A stretch of 64,000 nucleotides of DNA, from contig NC_034415.1 of assembly GCF_002078875.1 (NCBI RefSeq), positions 14,987,778 to 15,051,777 of the forward strand, in the 5' to 3' direction. The notes beneath the pieces are model-generated. The model was not told where the DNA came from, did no database searches, and saw nothing but the letters and a program-made list of their open reading frames with translations. Shown one piece after another: positions 48,174-62,400 of the stretch. This stretch comes from Numida meleagris. Its lineage: Eukaryota > Chordata > Aves > Galliformes > Numididae. The position numbers and the translations under genes were made by a program. Each line of letters starts with the position of its first letter. Positions within the stretch are counted from its first letter, which is position 1.

Positions 48174-51100
48174 TCTCATCTTTGCAACACAGACTCTGAC
48201 TTTACTAGACACCGTCTGATCTATGGTCTTGTGTTTGTGAGCAGAAATGAGCAGATGAGTGTACTGATGTACAGTACAAGGTGTTTTGCTAGAAGACAGT
48301 TGCAGAGAGGGACAGGTGCTTCTTGTCTCAGCAAGCTTGCCGAAGGCCTGCACACCACTACAACACAACCTGGCACAAACACTGTTTTGTCTCTTCTCAA
48401 GAAGCAGAATATTTGAAGACATTTCCCCATGCAAGATAATGTGCGGGCACAGCTGTATGCGTTTTTTCTCTGTGCAAAAAAAAACGTAAAAGTGAGGAAT
48501 TAAACAAATGCACATATGTGCACAGAATGCAAAGGCACCCAGGTAACAATACAGTACAAACGTAGTGAGAATAAACTGATATTCTCATGTGGCCTGGAAC
48601 ATGCAGCAGTCAAAACTTACGCATCATCTCTGCTTGAGGAATTCTGTGCATGCTGCAGGATGAGTTACTGAGGAATGCACTAGTTGGATTCTCACCCATT
48701 TCCACTGCATCTGGCTGGATCAAGTGAGATTGCTAATGAAAATGCTCTTGAGTAAGAAGCTCTGAAGGGAGGACACCGTGCAGGATAGATTCGTGCTCAC
48801 TGGAAGGATGTCAGTCTGACGGTTATTCAAAATAAGCACAAAGATCCAGAAAACTTGATTCAACTCTATCAGTTACTCGTAAAACTATCAAAGGCAAATG
48901 ACTCAGCTGTTGCCCTGGTGCAAAACATACTGAGGGTTTCAACAGAATAAACTCTCCAGTAAGCTACGAAAGATAAAGAGACTACTGCATAAATGACAAT
49001 AGGATTTAAAAGGGAGTGCCTGAGGGTAAAATACTGGGGTTGAACAGGATATTGTTAAGATGATAGAGAAATTATTATGAGATGTTCAGAAGAAAAACCG
49101 AAGACAAGGAAGGAAGAAATAAAGGTAGGACCCAGAGAGGGGTGTAAGGAGCAACCGTCATCTCCATGCAACTATAAGAGAAAGGATCTCCAAGGTCCTA
49201 CAGTCTCTTACTTTCAGCTACCCTCAACAATCACAGAACTCCAAAAGTCTTCTAAATTCCTGGTTGATAGGACCAGAGTGCACTTGCAGAATCTGCTGCA
49301 AATTAGTCAACAGTACTAAGCATTTGCAATGCCTGTGCAGATCTTCATAAATACATCTGGACTTGAAAGGAGGCCAAACATATCTAGAAATCCAACACAA
49401 CCAGTCTTAGGCTTTGGGTTTAATTTCAGGAGTCACTTTTAGATGTATAAGGCTGGCTAAACTGTGTCCTGACAGACTGAGAATGGGTAGAAGCAGGACC
49501 AAGGCATGTAGGATTCCCCATTTGTAGCACTTGCTGCCGAAAGAAGCATCTTGTGAATCTCTCCGCTATTCTGCTACAGAACATTTGTTCTGTGACTAAT
49601 CCACCAGAATATTTACTCATTGGAGCATCCTGGAAAATAAATGCAATAGGACATGAAAGGAAAATAGGAGTCAAGAAAAATCCAGCAGGACACTAACAGT
49701 AATAACTGCCAATCAAGTTACAAGAACATACACTTCTCTTTTTCTTACAGCCCAGAGTCACAGAGTTAAACCTCTATACTATGTTACTTATGTTACACCA
49801 AAAATCTGGCTACGAAAGCTTAGAAACAATGCTCCAAGAAACCAATGATCACTGAAATCAGCACAGACATTCATACAGACTTCAGGAAGCTCTGATTTGG
49901 GCCCATGCATGTATAATGTGGCAAAGTTACTCAGAAATTGCATACAACACCCAAATGTTGTTATGAGAATTATTGCTATCCTATGGGCCGTTTTACCATC
50001 TGAGAAAGTTATTGACAACTGAGGTGGTTGTTATGGGGACAGTGATCTGACAAAGAAAAGAGAGTACATGACAAAGAGAACATCCAATGATGAAGAATTT
50101 GTTCTTGTACCAAATAAACTCTCCAGACACCAGACAAAGGAGTGGGTGCTTTCACATGCAGCCCTGAAAACACACAGATACATTGGGCTTGTAATGTTAT
50201 TGTCCCAGAATCAGAAGCTCTGGGAGAAGAAACTGGATCTGAGGGTAGAGAGAGGCTATAGCAGGTATAACATACAAGTCTTTGGATTCAATACAAACAG
50301 GTCAGTAAAAGCGTATTATTTTAGACTTAATTATGATCAATGGCCCACTGTTTCTTTGAGTCTTTTTAAAACAAAGGCTCCTTCTTTTCTCCCTGCAGGA
50401 CTCCAAAAAGGAAAAATCTAAGCTAAGCAAAGCAAAACAAAATGGAGACATAATAAGAGAAAGGGAACAGAACAGTATTGTACTTCAGTAGTTCCTGATG
50501 ATCCAAAACATGAATGTTTCACTTCAGTGCAGAATCTCCCTGTGCAATCCTGTTCTGCTCTTGAATTCATGTTTTGCTACTTCCTTGGGTTTGTTTTGTT
50601 GTGCTTAGTGTTTCTTTTTTTTTTTTTAAATTCTTCAGAGTAGTACAGGGATAAGGGAACAATCAACGATTTATCCAAGCACACACAGCAGCACGATTAT
50701 TGTGAAATACAGCTCTTCTGTAGTTTGATGCTGTAACTACCCACACCCTTTCCTCTACTTTCCAAGTGCTGTGTTTTCTACTAACCTTTCATTTAAAGCA
50801 TTATCTAAAACCAGAGGAAACTGTATAAAATGCCTGTTAATTGCAGCTTACTGTGGTTAGCAACCAGGTACTAACAACTAATACTAACAAATCCTGTGTA
50901 TTTCAATGCCATGGAGTTGACCTAATTCTCGCTGACTATACTTGATGTGGGGGTCATTCTGGCCTTGATGAAAGCTATCTGTCTCTTAACCTCGCTTAGG
51001 ATAATTGTGACTGACATAATGTTTAAATCTACGGGAGTACGTCTATAGCCTCCTCAGGCTGTTAAAACAGCATTCACAACAGTGGAATATACACATATTA

Positions 51101-51514
51101 ATTTTTAACGTACATCTCCACTCACATGTGACATTTTCAGGAGATAGCCTTCTTTGCATTTTAGGACAATGAGGAATGGGATAGGAACATGAAAAACATA
51201 CTGATTCTTTCTGGAAATCTAATTCCCTTTGTTTCTCTTTAGATGTTAATACAGAATCAGATCTTTCCATCTGAGCCTAGCTAAAGAACCATGGTAACCA
51301 TCCAGAGCCATGCTGCTTTCAGTGGGCTCTGATGTCTGTCATCACAGCATAAATCAGAGCCATAATATGGTATTTCCAAAGCTGGCATATTATGTGCTCT
51401 GTATGCATATATTTTACAACACAAGCATAAAAAGTGCCCCAAAATTCAGCCTGAGGGAGTGGAAACATTCAAATGCAGAAGCATCTTAGCGATGTTATCT
51501 GTTACTATCAATTA
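48174..51514. other. Intergenic, no gene seen
   Basis: Unique AT-rich sequence between two CR1 copies. Short overlapping frames on both strands, none recognisable. T11 run near 50,618-50,628. Confidence 0.7.
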
Positions 51515-53222
51515 TTTGAGGTCCTGAATGAGTTCTTTGCCTTGGTCTTCACTCGCAGTCAGGATTCTAATATTTCTCATGTCCCTGAACCCTGCATCCC
51601 TAAAACTCTAGGTGGGGATTGGGGGAATAAATCCTCTCCAACTGTAAGGACATAGCAAGTCCAAGACCGCCTCACAAGACTGAATAAGTACAAGTCTATG
51701 GGGCCGGATGACATGCATCCCAGGGTTCTGAAGGAGCTGGCTGAGGTGGTTGCCGAGAGGCTCTCCATCATATTTGAAAAGTTGTGGCTGTCAGGTGAGG
51801 TGCTGGGTGACTGGAAAAAGGGTCACATCACTCCCATTTATAAAAAAGGGAGCAAGGAGGACCTGGGGAACTACAGACCAGTGAGTCTCACCCCGTGCCT
51901 GGGAAGATCATGGAACAGATACTCCTGGATTACATGCTAGATCACATGAGGAATGAGCGTGTGATCCGAGACAGCAGCACAGCTTCACCAGGGTGAAGGC
52001 CACCATCTGGTGGCCTTCTATGATCAACTGATGGCACTAGTGGACAAAGAGAAGGCGACCAGTGTAATTCACTTGGACTTGTGCAAGGCCTTTGACATGG
52101 TCCCCCACCACATCCTTATCTCTGGATTGGAGAGATATAGATTTGACAGGTGGACCACCCGGTGGATGAGGAATTGGTTGAAAGGCCGCAGTCAAAGGAT
52201 GGTGATGAATGGTTCTATGTCCAGGTGGAGGCTGGTAACAAACAGTGTACCCCAGGGGTCTGTCTTGGGACCGCTGCTCTTTAACATCTTTATCAGTGAT
52301 ATCGATGATGAAATTGAGTGCACCCTCAGCAAGTTTGCTGATGACACCACGCTGAGCGGTACAGTTGACACAATGGAAGGAAGGGATGCCATTCTGAGGG
52401 ACCTCAATCGACTTGAAAGGTGGGCCCAGGTGAATCTAATGAGGTTCAACACAGCAAAGTGCAAGGTTTTGCACTTGGGCCAGAGGAATCCCAGGCATAT
52501 ATACAGACTGGGAGGAGCAATCCTTGAGAGTAGCCCTGCAGAGAAGGACCTGGGGGTCCTGGTGGATGAAAAACTGAACATGACCCAGCAGTGTGCTCTT
52601 GCAGCTCAGAAAGCAAATGATATCCTGGGCTCCATCAGAAGAGGGGTGGCCAGCAGGGAAAGGAAGGTGATTGTCCCTCTCTACTCTGCCCTCGTGAGGC
52701 CCCATCTGGAGTACTGCATCCAGGTCTGGGGCCCCAGTACAAGAAAAACAGGAAGCTCTTGGAAAGGATCCAGAGGAGGGCCACAAAGATGATCAGAGGG
52801 CTGGAGCACCTCCCCTACGAAGACAGGCTGAGGGAGCTGGGCTTGTTCAGCCTGGAAAAGAGAAGGCTGTGGGGTAACCTCACTGCAGCCTTCCAGTACC
52901 TGAAGAGAGCCTACAAACAGGAGGGCAGCCAACTCTGAAAGGGTAGATAACGGAAAGACAAGGGGAAATGGTTTTAAGTTGAAGGAGGGAAAATTTCAAT
53001 TGGATATCAGGGGGAAGTTCTTTATTATGAGAGTGGTGAGGTGCTGGAACAGGCTGCCCAGAGAGGTTGTGGATGCCCAGTCCCTAGAGGTGTTCAAGGC
53101 CAGGTTGGATGGGGCCCTGTGCAGCCTGATCTAGTATTAGATGTGGAGTTTGGCTTGGAGATTGGAGCTTGATGATCCTTAAGGTCCTTTCCAACCCAAG
53201 CCATCCTATGATTCTATGATTA
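51515..53222 (+). pseudogene. CR1 LINE ORF2 remnant, 1.7 kb, frameshifted
   Basis: The longest CR1 copy in the window. Successive frames carry the reverse transcriptase: [13 protein letters not shown] and NYRPVSLT (51,698-51,940). A 260-codon frame (52,010-52,792) follows with [11 protein letters not shown] (motif A Asp), [17 protein letters not shown] (motif B) and KFADDT (motif C catalytic DD), then SEKKxLGL-like linkers. The frame shifts near 51,890-52,010 and again near 52,735-52,760, where [20 protein letters not shown] sequence resumes. It ends in a CR1 tail (CCTATGATTCTATGATT). The endonuclease domain is absent, so this is an inactive copy. Confidence 0.92.
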
Positions 53223-53225
53223 CCT

Positions 53226-53308
53226 ACAAAAAACAAACCAAAGAAAACAAACAAGCAAAGAAAGCAAAAACAAAACAAAACAAAACAAAAAACAAACAAA
53301 AAAAAAAC
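53226..53308. repeat. A-rich CAAA/AAAAC low-complexity tract
   Basis: AAACAAAC and AAAACAAAAC units directly after the CR1 3' end, possibly a degenerate microsatellite seeded by the insertion. Confidence 0.85.
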
Positions 53309-56300
53309 CCTCAAACATTCAGAATATAGATGAAGAATCAATCAAACTTAACAAAGGTCTTTATATACCCCTTAACAAAAAAGACCAGTAAATTTTCAGA
53401 TACACCATAGCACCAATCTGCTGGAGCTCATGCTGCTATGGCCCTGCTGGAGCCCCATCAGCATCCCTCAAGCAGCACCTGGCAAGTGACCAGAAAAAGC
53501 AATTGCTTTAACTTTTGAGTCACAATGGCACAGAACTGAGTGTAACAGAACTCATTTCAGGCTTTGGCTTGATTTTGGCATGATTTCCAGCAGCTGGTTT
53601 ATTGGGAAGAGAGGATACTGGCTCCATTATCACACATCCCTAGAGGAAAAAGGATCTTTACAGAGCAACCTATTAGTAAATGGCCAATTATTAGTGAAGT
53701 GCTCTACTTTTTGTGCACACAAATACTTAGGAGCAATTATGCTTATTCCTTTTTTTGATTTACGACTTGCTTTTCCTTTATACTCCCTGGGGTCAGCTCT
53801 AGTGTTACCTAATCTTGCAGGAGAGTGCTACTGGACACTACTCTGACTGGGCTTTTTTCCTTACAGCCTCCACGCTGAGTAACTCATAGCTATGTTGGTG
53901 CCCTGAGCAAAGACTGAACTGGACTTGTCTCACTGTCAGCCAGCCCACCGTTGTCCTGGGCACTTCAGTCAGTTGACTGTTTGCTCCCATGTTAGAGATA
54001 TCTGTCCCACACCTACCTCTCATCCTTCCCCTGCTCTTCAAGACAAAGACAAACACATAACTAACACAAACACATATATATATAGAAATATTTTTCAGAC
54101 CTTTTGTGTATATATTTATGTATTAGAAAGGTCACAAACCCAGTTACTTCTTCCTCACAAGAAACTTTGCTTTTAAGCAGATTTAATGATGCTACCGCTC
54201 TCTTACAGAGGGTAGCAGAAATACCAGTGTGCCATTAATAGCAAGAGTTTATTCATGCTGTTTTCCTAGAAAGTTTGAGCAGGCATATACATTTGAAACA
54301 CTTTTTAGGTAGAAGCATATATAAAAAGCTGTGAGGTTCCAAGGCGATAAAAACCACGAAGATAAATAATGCAGCATACAGCAGCAGTCAGACAACTTAT
54401 CTCAGAGTATAAAGACATGTTATATATGCTTCCCTTTAAAATAAAAGTCAACATTAACAAAGATACTGCTGTTGTGACTGAAGACAAGAATGCTGAGCAC
54501 GAGAGACATGAAGGTGCATAACTTCTCCTATCAGAAAAAGAAAACTCATTCCTGACATAGGAATAGAAGAAAACACACAGAAGGCTGTGGTGTTCAGTCC
54601 AATGCCTGGCCTTATCTCTGCACAGCTGCTGGCACATGGTAACATACTTATTACTCTTGTTTTGTAGGAAATGGATAGAAGAGAACATGGCTACTCTTCC
54701 GCTATGCTGCAACAAGCTTAGAATATTTTGAGAGGTAGACTTCTCTACAATTATCATTCAAAAAGTTAGGAGCTGCCTATGCTCCTGTGCCACCATTCTC
54801 AGAAGTGCCTGGACCTCGTGCAGAGCTTAAAAATAAGTTAAATTAAAACAAAGAAACAAAAAAAAATGTATATGTATTTGCCTTTGCATGCCACACTCTT
54901 GAACTTTGTGACTCTGAGCAACATTTTTTCTCATCTTTAATTTATCATCAATATTGTTATTTAAAGCTCAGGTTTCCATGCTCTCTTGAGTCAGACTCCA
55001 GAGTCATACAGCAAACACACAGCGTTAAAAGAGCTGTGATAAAATCACCAGAATGTCAACAGACTGGTTGACATAACGTTTCAGCTATTTTTTACTGTAC
55101 TTCCAAAGAAGTTTGTTCCAGGAACAATTTCCACGTGGCTCAACATATCCTGCCATCAGAGTGCTCAGCATTTTTTTCATTAAATTGTGTTATGCCAGTA
55201 AGCATGAATGAGGGAGCTGGTCTGCAGAAGGTATTTTCCCATAGCGCAGGAAGGGAAAATTGCCGTCTGTTTTTGCCAGATTTATGGTATAATGTGTACC
55301 CACTGGCATACAGTCAAGATTTCATGTAGCAGTTTATTTCCAGGTTACTGGAAATAAGCTCTGATAGGGGAATCAACATGCAGTTTTGCAAAAACAAGGA
55401 ACATATGCAGAGTCCTTCAGAATGTGGAAGAGAAGTAAATAGCTGCAGTCTGCTTCTCACACTTCATGAATTCTGCTTCCCATGCACTTCAAGGATGACA
55501 AAAAATTCAGTACTTCACCTTTCGAGGCCCATAAAACCTGCATTTAGAGCACCTGTTTCTGGATCACCTTTTTCCACGTAGTGTGCTTTTTCTATAATCT
55601 GAGAATTCAGTGCTGAAAGCAAGGTGTCTCTGCGCTTTCTGTTTGCTGTGCTTTGACTTCTCTGCACTGAGGAGCCTCACATCCAAACATTCTGGTTTCT
55701 GTGAAACAACTGATGCTTGCACGCAGCATTAGCTCAATAACAGGGTTATTAAGCTTGTTTTGGAGCCTTGCCCTGGAGACAGAGGCAGGTTCATTCACTG
55801 CAGAAGGAGGGTGCTGGGCCACCCTCCACCACCTTCCACGTGTCAGCAGCCAGAACACCAGCTGCTAGTGTGGCATGGAAATGCAGCTCAGCAGCATGGG
55901 AATCTCAGTGTTCGTCAACATCTGCCCCACCTGACCTGAGAGCACTTTGAAAGCAGCACTACCTGTCTCTTAAAAATCCTGGGGAAATGTGGATTTCCCT
56001 CAGCTCCATGCTCCAGAGGCTTGTGCCTCCTGATCCAGCTTCATCCCTGTGGCACCAACACTGGAGCACAGTAAGTGCAGACAACCCCAACTAACAGCAA
56101 TTACAGGCTCGAATACTGAGGTACAAAACAGATTTTCTGCACCTGTGCACACGTACCACCTTTTTGAGGCTTTTTAAAATCTCATCATTCAGTGTACGTG
56201 CAGTCACACCAATAGCTGAGTCAGCCCCCATGAGAGGACTTTCAGATGGGCAAGAGTGTGCACTGGCAGAAGCAGGGGCTCTGAAGGCAGTCTTTCTCAC

Positions 56301-56400
56301 CTGGTTTTGCTCCTATGGGCCATGTAGGAGGGAACACCCTCACGCAGAAGCACAAACATGAACTGTACAGTGAACCATAAGCTGATGCCACTGCATCTCT
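53309..56400. other. Intergenic, no gene seen
   Basis: Mixed-composition unique sequence with a short (AT)n stretch near 54,070-54,082. Frames such as 54,305-54,757 (minus) show no family resemblance. Confidence 0.65.
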
Positions 56401-56404
56401 GGAC

Positions 56405-56452
56405 ATACCATTGGACACACCATTGGATATACCATTGGATGCTACCATTGGA
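56405..56452. repeat. Short tandem repeat of CCATTGGA (about 12-bp unit, 4 copies)
   Basis: CCATTGGA occurs at 56,408, 56,420, 56,432 and 56,445 within ATACCATTGGAC-like units. Each copy contains an inverted CCAAT box. No CpG island or known gene is adjacent. Confidence 0.85.
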
Positions 56453-59400
56453 AGTACTGCTGGATGCACCTATCCCCCAGTGGATAGAGACAGACATGCC
56501 TTGCACAAACTCCACAGCTGGACCCCAGTGCTTCAGTTGCTAGCACCTGAATACAAAGGCCCCCTCAAGCTCCCTGTTTCAGAGTCACATGTGTGATGCC
56601 TGCCCCACAAGATGATGGGGGCCAAATCGGCTCGTGCCTTCACTTCATATCATGTGGAAGGTACAGGAAGGCAATTTTCCCATCCTCTGCTTGTATGCAG
56701 ATGATGTCTGTACTTGCAAAGCTTATAGTTCAGGTGGGGCTGCTAGCAGACACTCATATGCTTACACTGTCTTTTCAGCATGTGACTACAAGCAATTTTA
56801 ATTTACCTGTCTAGAATTGGCTTTCAGTACTACAGAAAAATAACAACAAATAGTTTCAATGTTATTTCTAGAAGCTTACATAAATTTTTTTCCACTTTCA
56901 TCTGGGCAACACATCTGCTTTGCATAATTTCATTAAAATGTGTAAACTCTCCAAAATATATGCTAGGGGAAGGGGAGTGAAAGCTCCAATCACAGAAAAA
57001 AAGAAAAAAGAAAAAAAAATACCAATTTCCATCCAAGTTACACACACACACAAAAAAAAAAAACCTGCAAAATTCCTTGGCATGGGGAATCAAAGCCAAC
57101 TTTCAGCAAGTGAAGGTGGGGTTCCTGTCTGTGCTGTCATGGCCGTGCCAATATGAGTGAAGGTTGTTCTGCTGACACAGAAGTATTGAGCATCTCAATA
57201 CCCCTTGCTGACCTGCGTCACTTCCAGCCAGATCAGCACTGGGCACCATCCTGCACTGTGATTGTCCTCTCCCTTGGCATATACACACACCTCAAGTGAA
57301 TATGTCAGAGATCTCTGCATGTTTTTTCACATCACAGAAAACAGTCTGGTTCTCAGTGTGGGACAGGCTTGCTGAGGACATCAGGTGGAGGACGTGGGGC
57401 TTTGAATCAAACCTTTGCATCGCCTCACATTATGTTCACTTGAGGACTTTAGCAAGGATAGGGAAAAATAAAACTGAAGTTGCTTATGAAGTCTTACAGC
57501 TCTGCCAGTTGCAATTTCGTGAGCAAATTTAAGCCACTTCTGCACTGACCACAACCAGCAAGGCGGTGTCCCATCTGTCCAGAATCCATTTGGCCCGGAG
57601 AGGGCTGCACTGCAGCAACTGACTCTGCACTGAGCTTTGCCACTGCCCCCCTCAAAGCAGCCACAACAGGCTGCCTATAAAACTAGTTCCCATATGCCGT
57701 ATGTCTCAAAAAGGGCAGGGCTACATATCAGTGACTGTGGACATGGCTTTGTCAGTTCCAGCTTTCAGATTAACTCGGTGCTCTCACCTCCTAACTGCTT
57801 CGTGGGAAATGAAAATGAATTGATGGCACTGGACCTTTTCCCAGCAGGCTGGGGCCCACATCTCTGAGATGTTACAGCAAACTGCACTGTCTGGCTCTCC
57901 TCTGGAAGGCTGAGGGCAGCACATGGAGCAGACACAAAGAATGAACTCTGCCTTCCCAGCCTCATGCCCACCTTCCTCCTGCTCCTGGCTCAGGGCACCA
58001 GGGCAGGGCTGTGGGCAGCCACTGCTGCTCATTCCCTGCTGGATCAGAACAGCAAAGGCAGGGACAACATGCAGCTCTGACATCTTCAGCCACAAGCATG
58101 TTTCTTTGCCTGTTACTCATGTCCTTGTAAACATTTATACCCAAGTGACATTTTAAGAACTCTGATTCTGTATGGTATTTGTATTTGCTCTTTGCATGCC
58201 TTAGACGGCGAAAATCAGTCACCGCAGTTTTACTTGTAGGAGCTTAAAGCCATGGTGTTTGCCCAGTAAACATCACATACACACAGCCCTTCATTTCCGC
58301 AGAGCACTGCACTGAAGTATAAATATTGCAGGTACTTCTCCTGATTCTAGAGCTTGTAAAAGGATATTGTTACAGAATCTGAAGGGGCGGATTGTGCAAC
58401 TCTTACAACACCGAGCGCCTACTTGCACAAACAGCCCATTGAGAAAGTCTGGCATAGAAACGTTCCCCACGAGTCTGTGGTTTCAATAAACCAGCAAATT
58501 AGTTAATGAAAGATGTAGCATCTCCAAAGTTGCTGAGGTCTCATCCCCAAATTTTAGAGGGTACCCTTTTCTGGGAAATCTAGCATAAATGTACAGCAAA
58601 TTCATTTCAGGAAAAAAAAAATTCCCATGAACTGATAGGGTGCTGTAGTAAAGTAATTCCTCCAAATCAGTGGAACTTTTGCATCAGATTTTAATAGGGA
58701 GGAATGACATAGTCAGACTCTACTGTTCCAGACAGGCAGTAAAAAAGAAGAAAAAGTGTTCACCCGAGTGATTTGTTTCAGCAGCTCCAGGACAATGGCA
58801 ATAATTGAAATTCAGAAATATATAAAAGACCAGTCCAGATGCCATAGCCCCTTTAATCCAACAAAGATGTTGTAGGCCACTGTCAACCTGACTGCGAGGA
58901 AGAAATTTCTGGCAGAAAATAAATAAATAAATGAACAAAAAGACAAAAAAAAAAAAAAAACCCACGAGGAAGAGAAAATAAAGACTGCAGAGATTGTTGT
59001 CAAGCTTCTAGCAGGTTGAAATAGGAGCTGCCATGCTCAATGGCTTGAGAGTGCAGTTTTCAAAAGAGGCAACTGGAAAAAACAAGGTTAGAATCACTTT
59101 GGTTGTAAAGCCAAAGGAAAGGAAAATAAACATCTTGGGAACAGAGAGAAATCCATTAAGAGGGGGCAGGGCAGAAGCAGCTCACCTCTCCAGCTCAGTT
59201 ATTGATCACGCCCTAAGAAGCAGCCCAGTGTTTTGGAGGATGGCTCCAGCGGATCTCGTTTAACCCCGCACGCTTTGTATGATAGGCCTTCAGAAGCTCA
59301 GTGGCAGAGAGGCAGAGCAGCCCTCTGAGCAGTCAGCATGCTGACCTGCAGGATTCCTTCTCTTTTTGTGGTGTTAGGACTGATTCCAAACTCCTTGTAA

Positions 59401-62400
59401 TCTCACAAGCTGTGCCTGACTTCTAAGACATTAGAAACTGAACATTTCCAGCCCTGACTTTGACGGCCATTTAGCCACTGTTCCTTGCATGAGAATACTG
59501 CAGGAGAAAGAACACACTGCTGCCAGCACCTGCTCTGTCAGAGTGCCCAGGGAAAGGGAAAGCTGATGGGAAGGGGGTCTAGGAGGCTGTGTTACAAGCA
59601 CAGCAGGATGGATACCCACAGGTCCTTCCTCTGCTGCTGGAGAGCAGAGTGGAGCGGAGCTGGCCATGGGCCTGCCTAGGGCAGGTGGGGTGGCACAGAT
59701 GAGGAGGGCTGCAGCTGGCACCACACAGCGGCTCTTTCCACCTCCTTCACTGCAGGCTGGTCTGAGAAAAGCCAAAGGGGTGTATGCTGAGGAGGGAGGG
59801 TGGAAGAAAGCAAGGCAGAGGACTGAGAAACTAGTTCTTCTTTCAGAAAGTTATCGCAAGAAGCCCACAATAATGCTGTCATGGCACAGGAATGTACGTT
59901 TCGTCCATGGCTATCAGCCACGTGGCATCACTCCACCTGTCACCACGAGCTGTGTTTCCATCCATGCCATGCAAGGCCATGCCCTGAGAGGAGGTGTCCA
60001 TGTAGTAGTCATCCTCACTGGGATTCTCCCCCACCAACTTCCCTTGCTTCCTCTTCAGCCTACAAAAAATCCTGGCATCCTGCTATCCTATAGCAAGGAA
60101 TTCCACAGCTGAACCCTCTACAGCAGTGCTGCACCAAAAAAAAAAAAAAAAACATTCCTCTTGTGCTAAGGCAAGCATGCTGGGGGCTGTTTTTTTGTGC
60201 TTTCTTTTGTTGTTGTTGTTGTTTTGTTTTGCTTTTTTTTATTACCAAGACATGTAATCCACAGCTATTGGCAGGAAGGGAGCCAGTCCTGCTGGCAGAG
60301 CGGCTGCTGAGGGCAAGGGCCTTCGGGCATTCCCTGTTCAGGCCAGCCCAAGGTCCCAGCACAGGATGCCTCCCCTCCTTCCCACCCCACTGTGTGCTGT
60401 GCCAGGAGCACTCGTGGGCACTGGGCCCAGTTTGCTGCTGAGCACCGCAAGTCCAGCAAGCAGGAAACTGGTGCCTACGCAGGTTTTTCTGCATTTCATA
60501 GGGCTGCTAGCATGCCTACATCCAGAATGCATGTGCCTGTCCATCCTGTAAGCTTCTCTGAACTCAAGTCCTGCATGGAGCTTATCACACTGCAAATGTT
60601 TTCTAACATTAGCAGCAGCCCTTCAGGCTTACAGAAGCACCACTCTGCAAAGCTGCAGCGGTGCTAGATCCCCACGGTCTTGTAAGCCAGCCCCTCTCAG
60701 TCTGGTGAGGGTGGAGCAGCAAGCTGAGGGGCTATCGCACTCATTTTGGGAGCCCCCACAAGGCCCCATGCCTACTGCTGTGCTCCTCTCTAAGAGAGTC
60801 AGCAATTAGGAACGTTAAAAGCATAATGAATGCTAAAAGCATTTAATTAAACGAATATATTCAGAGTTAAACATGTTGCTAAGGCTGATCAACACAAGCA
60901 TAATGCTAAACAAAGCCCTGCAGGCACCAGGACTTCGCCTGGGTGGGAAGGCGACCTAGAATGTTGTGCTCTGAAGGCATGCTGCCCTCCAAGCACACTG
61001 GCCCTCTTTCCCTTGGCAATGACAGCCTGCTCCGGGACAGATCGCCCACCCAGCCCTGCTCTGAGCAGGATGGCTCGAGCTTCCCTCTGAGCCCACAGGC
61101 CAAGGCGGGAGCGACCTGACAGCCTCCCTGAGGAAAAGGCACTGTAGTGTGGGGAGAAGCCCACAACAAAATGCTCCCAATAGATGGGATTGGCAACCAC
61201 CATCTTCAGGTGTGCCCCTTGCACTGCAGAGGAGGTGAAGAGCAAAACCCGAGCAGCAGACACCTGCCCCTGGGTGGGGACACTGAGGCATGCAGCACCC
61301 TGGCAATCTTCCCTGCAAACCATCAGACCAAATCATGCTGAAATAAAATCTGAATCCTTCCCATAGGGGATGCCAGCATTCTGTATAACAAGGATCTCTG
61401 CAGGGCTGCCCAGCCTGGTGCAGTTCGTACCCTAGCTGAGGTCCTACATCCAACTGAGTTTGTCAGACTAAATATCCTGAGAGAAGTCAGAAGAGCAACA
61501 GGAGTGGTGAGCATTATTAAACCAACACACCTAAGCAACACATGAAGAAAGGCTGAAGAAATGGGTTTTAATCTATAGCAGAGAAAAAAATCCGAGAGGT
61601 GAAAAATACGCACTCATTGCAGAGAGGGCTGTGTCAAGGACAGGCACCGGGTGCTCTCCACACTCCTTTTAAACAGTGTAAGAAACACCCAACACCACTT
61701 CCAGCAGGCATCAGGGGAAGCCATTAGGACACAAAACAGAAGGAGCCTGACTATGGTAGTTATGTTACGTGAACCGCTTCCCTCAGAGGGCTGCAGTTCC
61801 CCCAGGCTGTTAAGTGGGGTGAACAGGCTCTGCATGTCCCCCAGCCCTGTAGCACTCCCATGGGTCAGCCCTGGAGGTGGGGAGGGAGCCACAGCCTCCC
61901 TGGGAGCCAGGGCTCTGCCTGTGTGATCATCGCCTGCTAAGGGGAGCTGGGAGAATCCCAGTCCCACTCCAAGGGGAAGCTGCAGGTTGAGTCAGGACCC
62001 GTCCCTTACAGCACAGGGATTTCCTTGCAGGAGCTGCTAGGCACTCAGCCAGGGGCTGTGCTGGTGGTGGGGTTCTGGCCATGCTGGTACTGAGCATTAC
62101 AGGCTCTGCAGGGCTGAGCTTACTGTAGGTACTGGGGACGGAGCAGGAGGGGAAAGAACACATGCAGGCAGAAGCAGTGTTGGCATCTGAAGGTCCTGAG
62201 AGACAGAGGGGACGGATGTGCAAAAAAGGGAAAAAAAAACAAAAAAAAAAAACAGAATCTCAGGATGCCCAGTGATGGAGCTTGCCTGGAGGCAGAAGCA
62301 GCAGGCAGGATTTCATACAGCCTAAAACCTGAAATGTCACACTTCAGGGTGGATGGAGGCTCCATCTCCTCTCAGGACTGTTGATTCCCTTTTTTTTTTT

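Noticed and set aside
52001..52018. CTCF-like palindrome CCACCATCTGGTGG
   Set aside because: It lies within CR1 coding sequence and is explained by the element.
52010..52792. Reverse-transcriptase frame considered as a retroviral pol gene
   Set aside because: The motif spelling ([27 protein letters not shown]) and octamer 3' tail are those of the non-LTR LINE CR1. No LTR, protease or integrase is present.
54305..54757. 150-codon minus-strand frame
   Set aside because: No recognisable protein, and a second frame on the same strand overlaps it.
60889..61453. Overlapping 144- and 165-codon minus-strand frames
   Set aside because: Two long frames in different phases on one strand plus plus-strand frames indicate GC-driven openness, not coding. 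No family was recognised.
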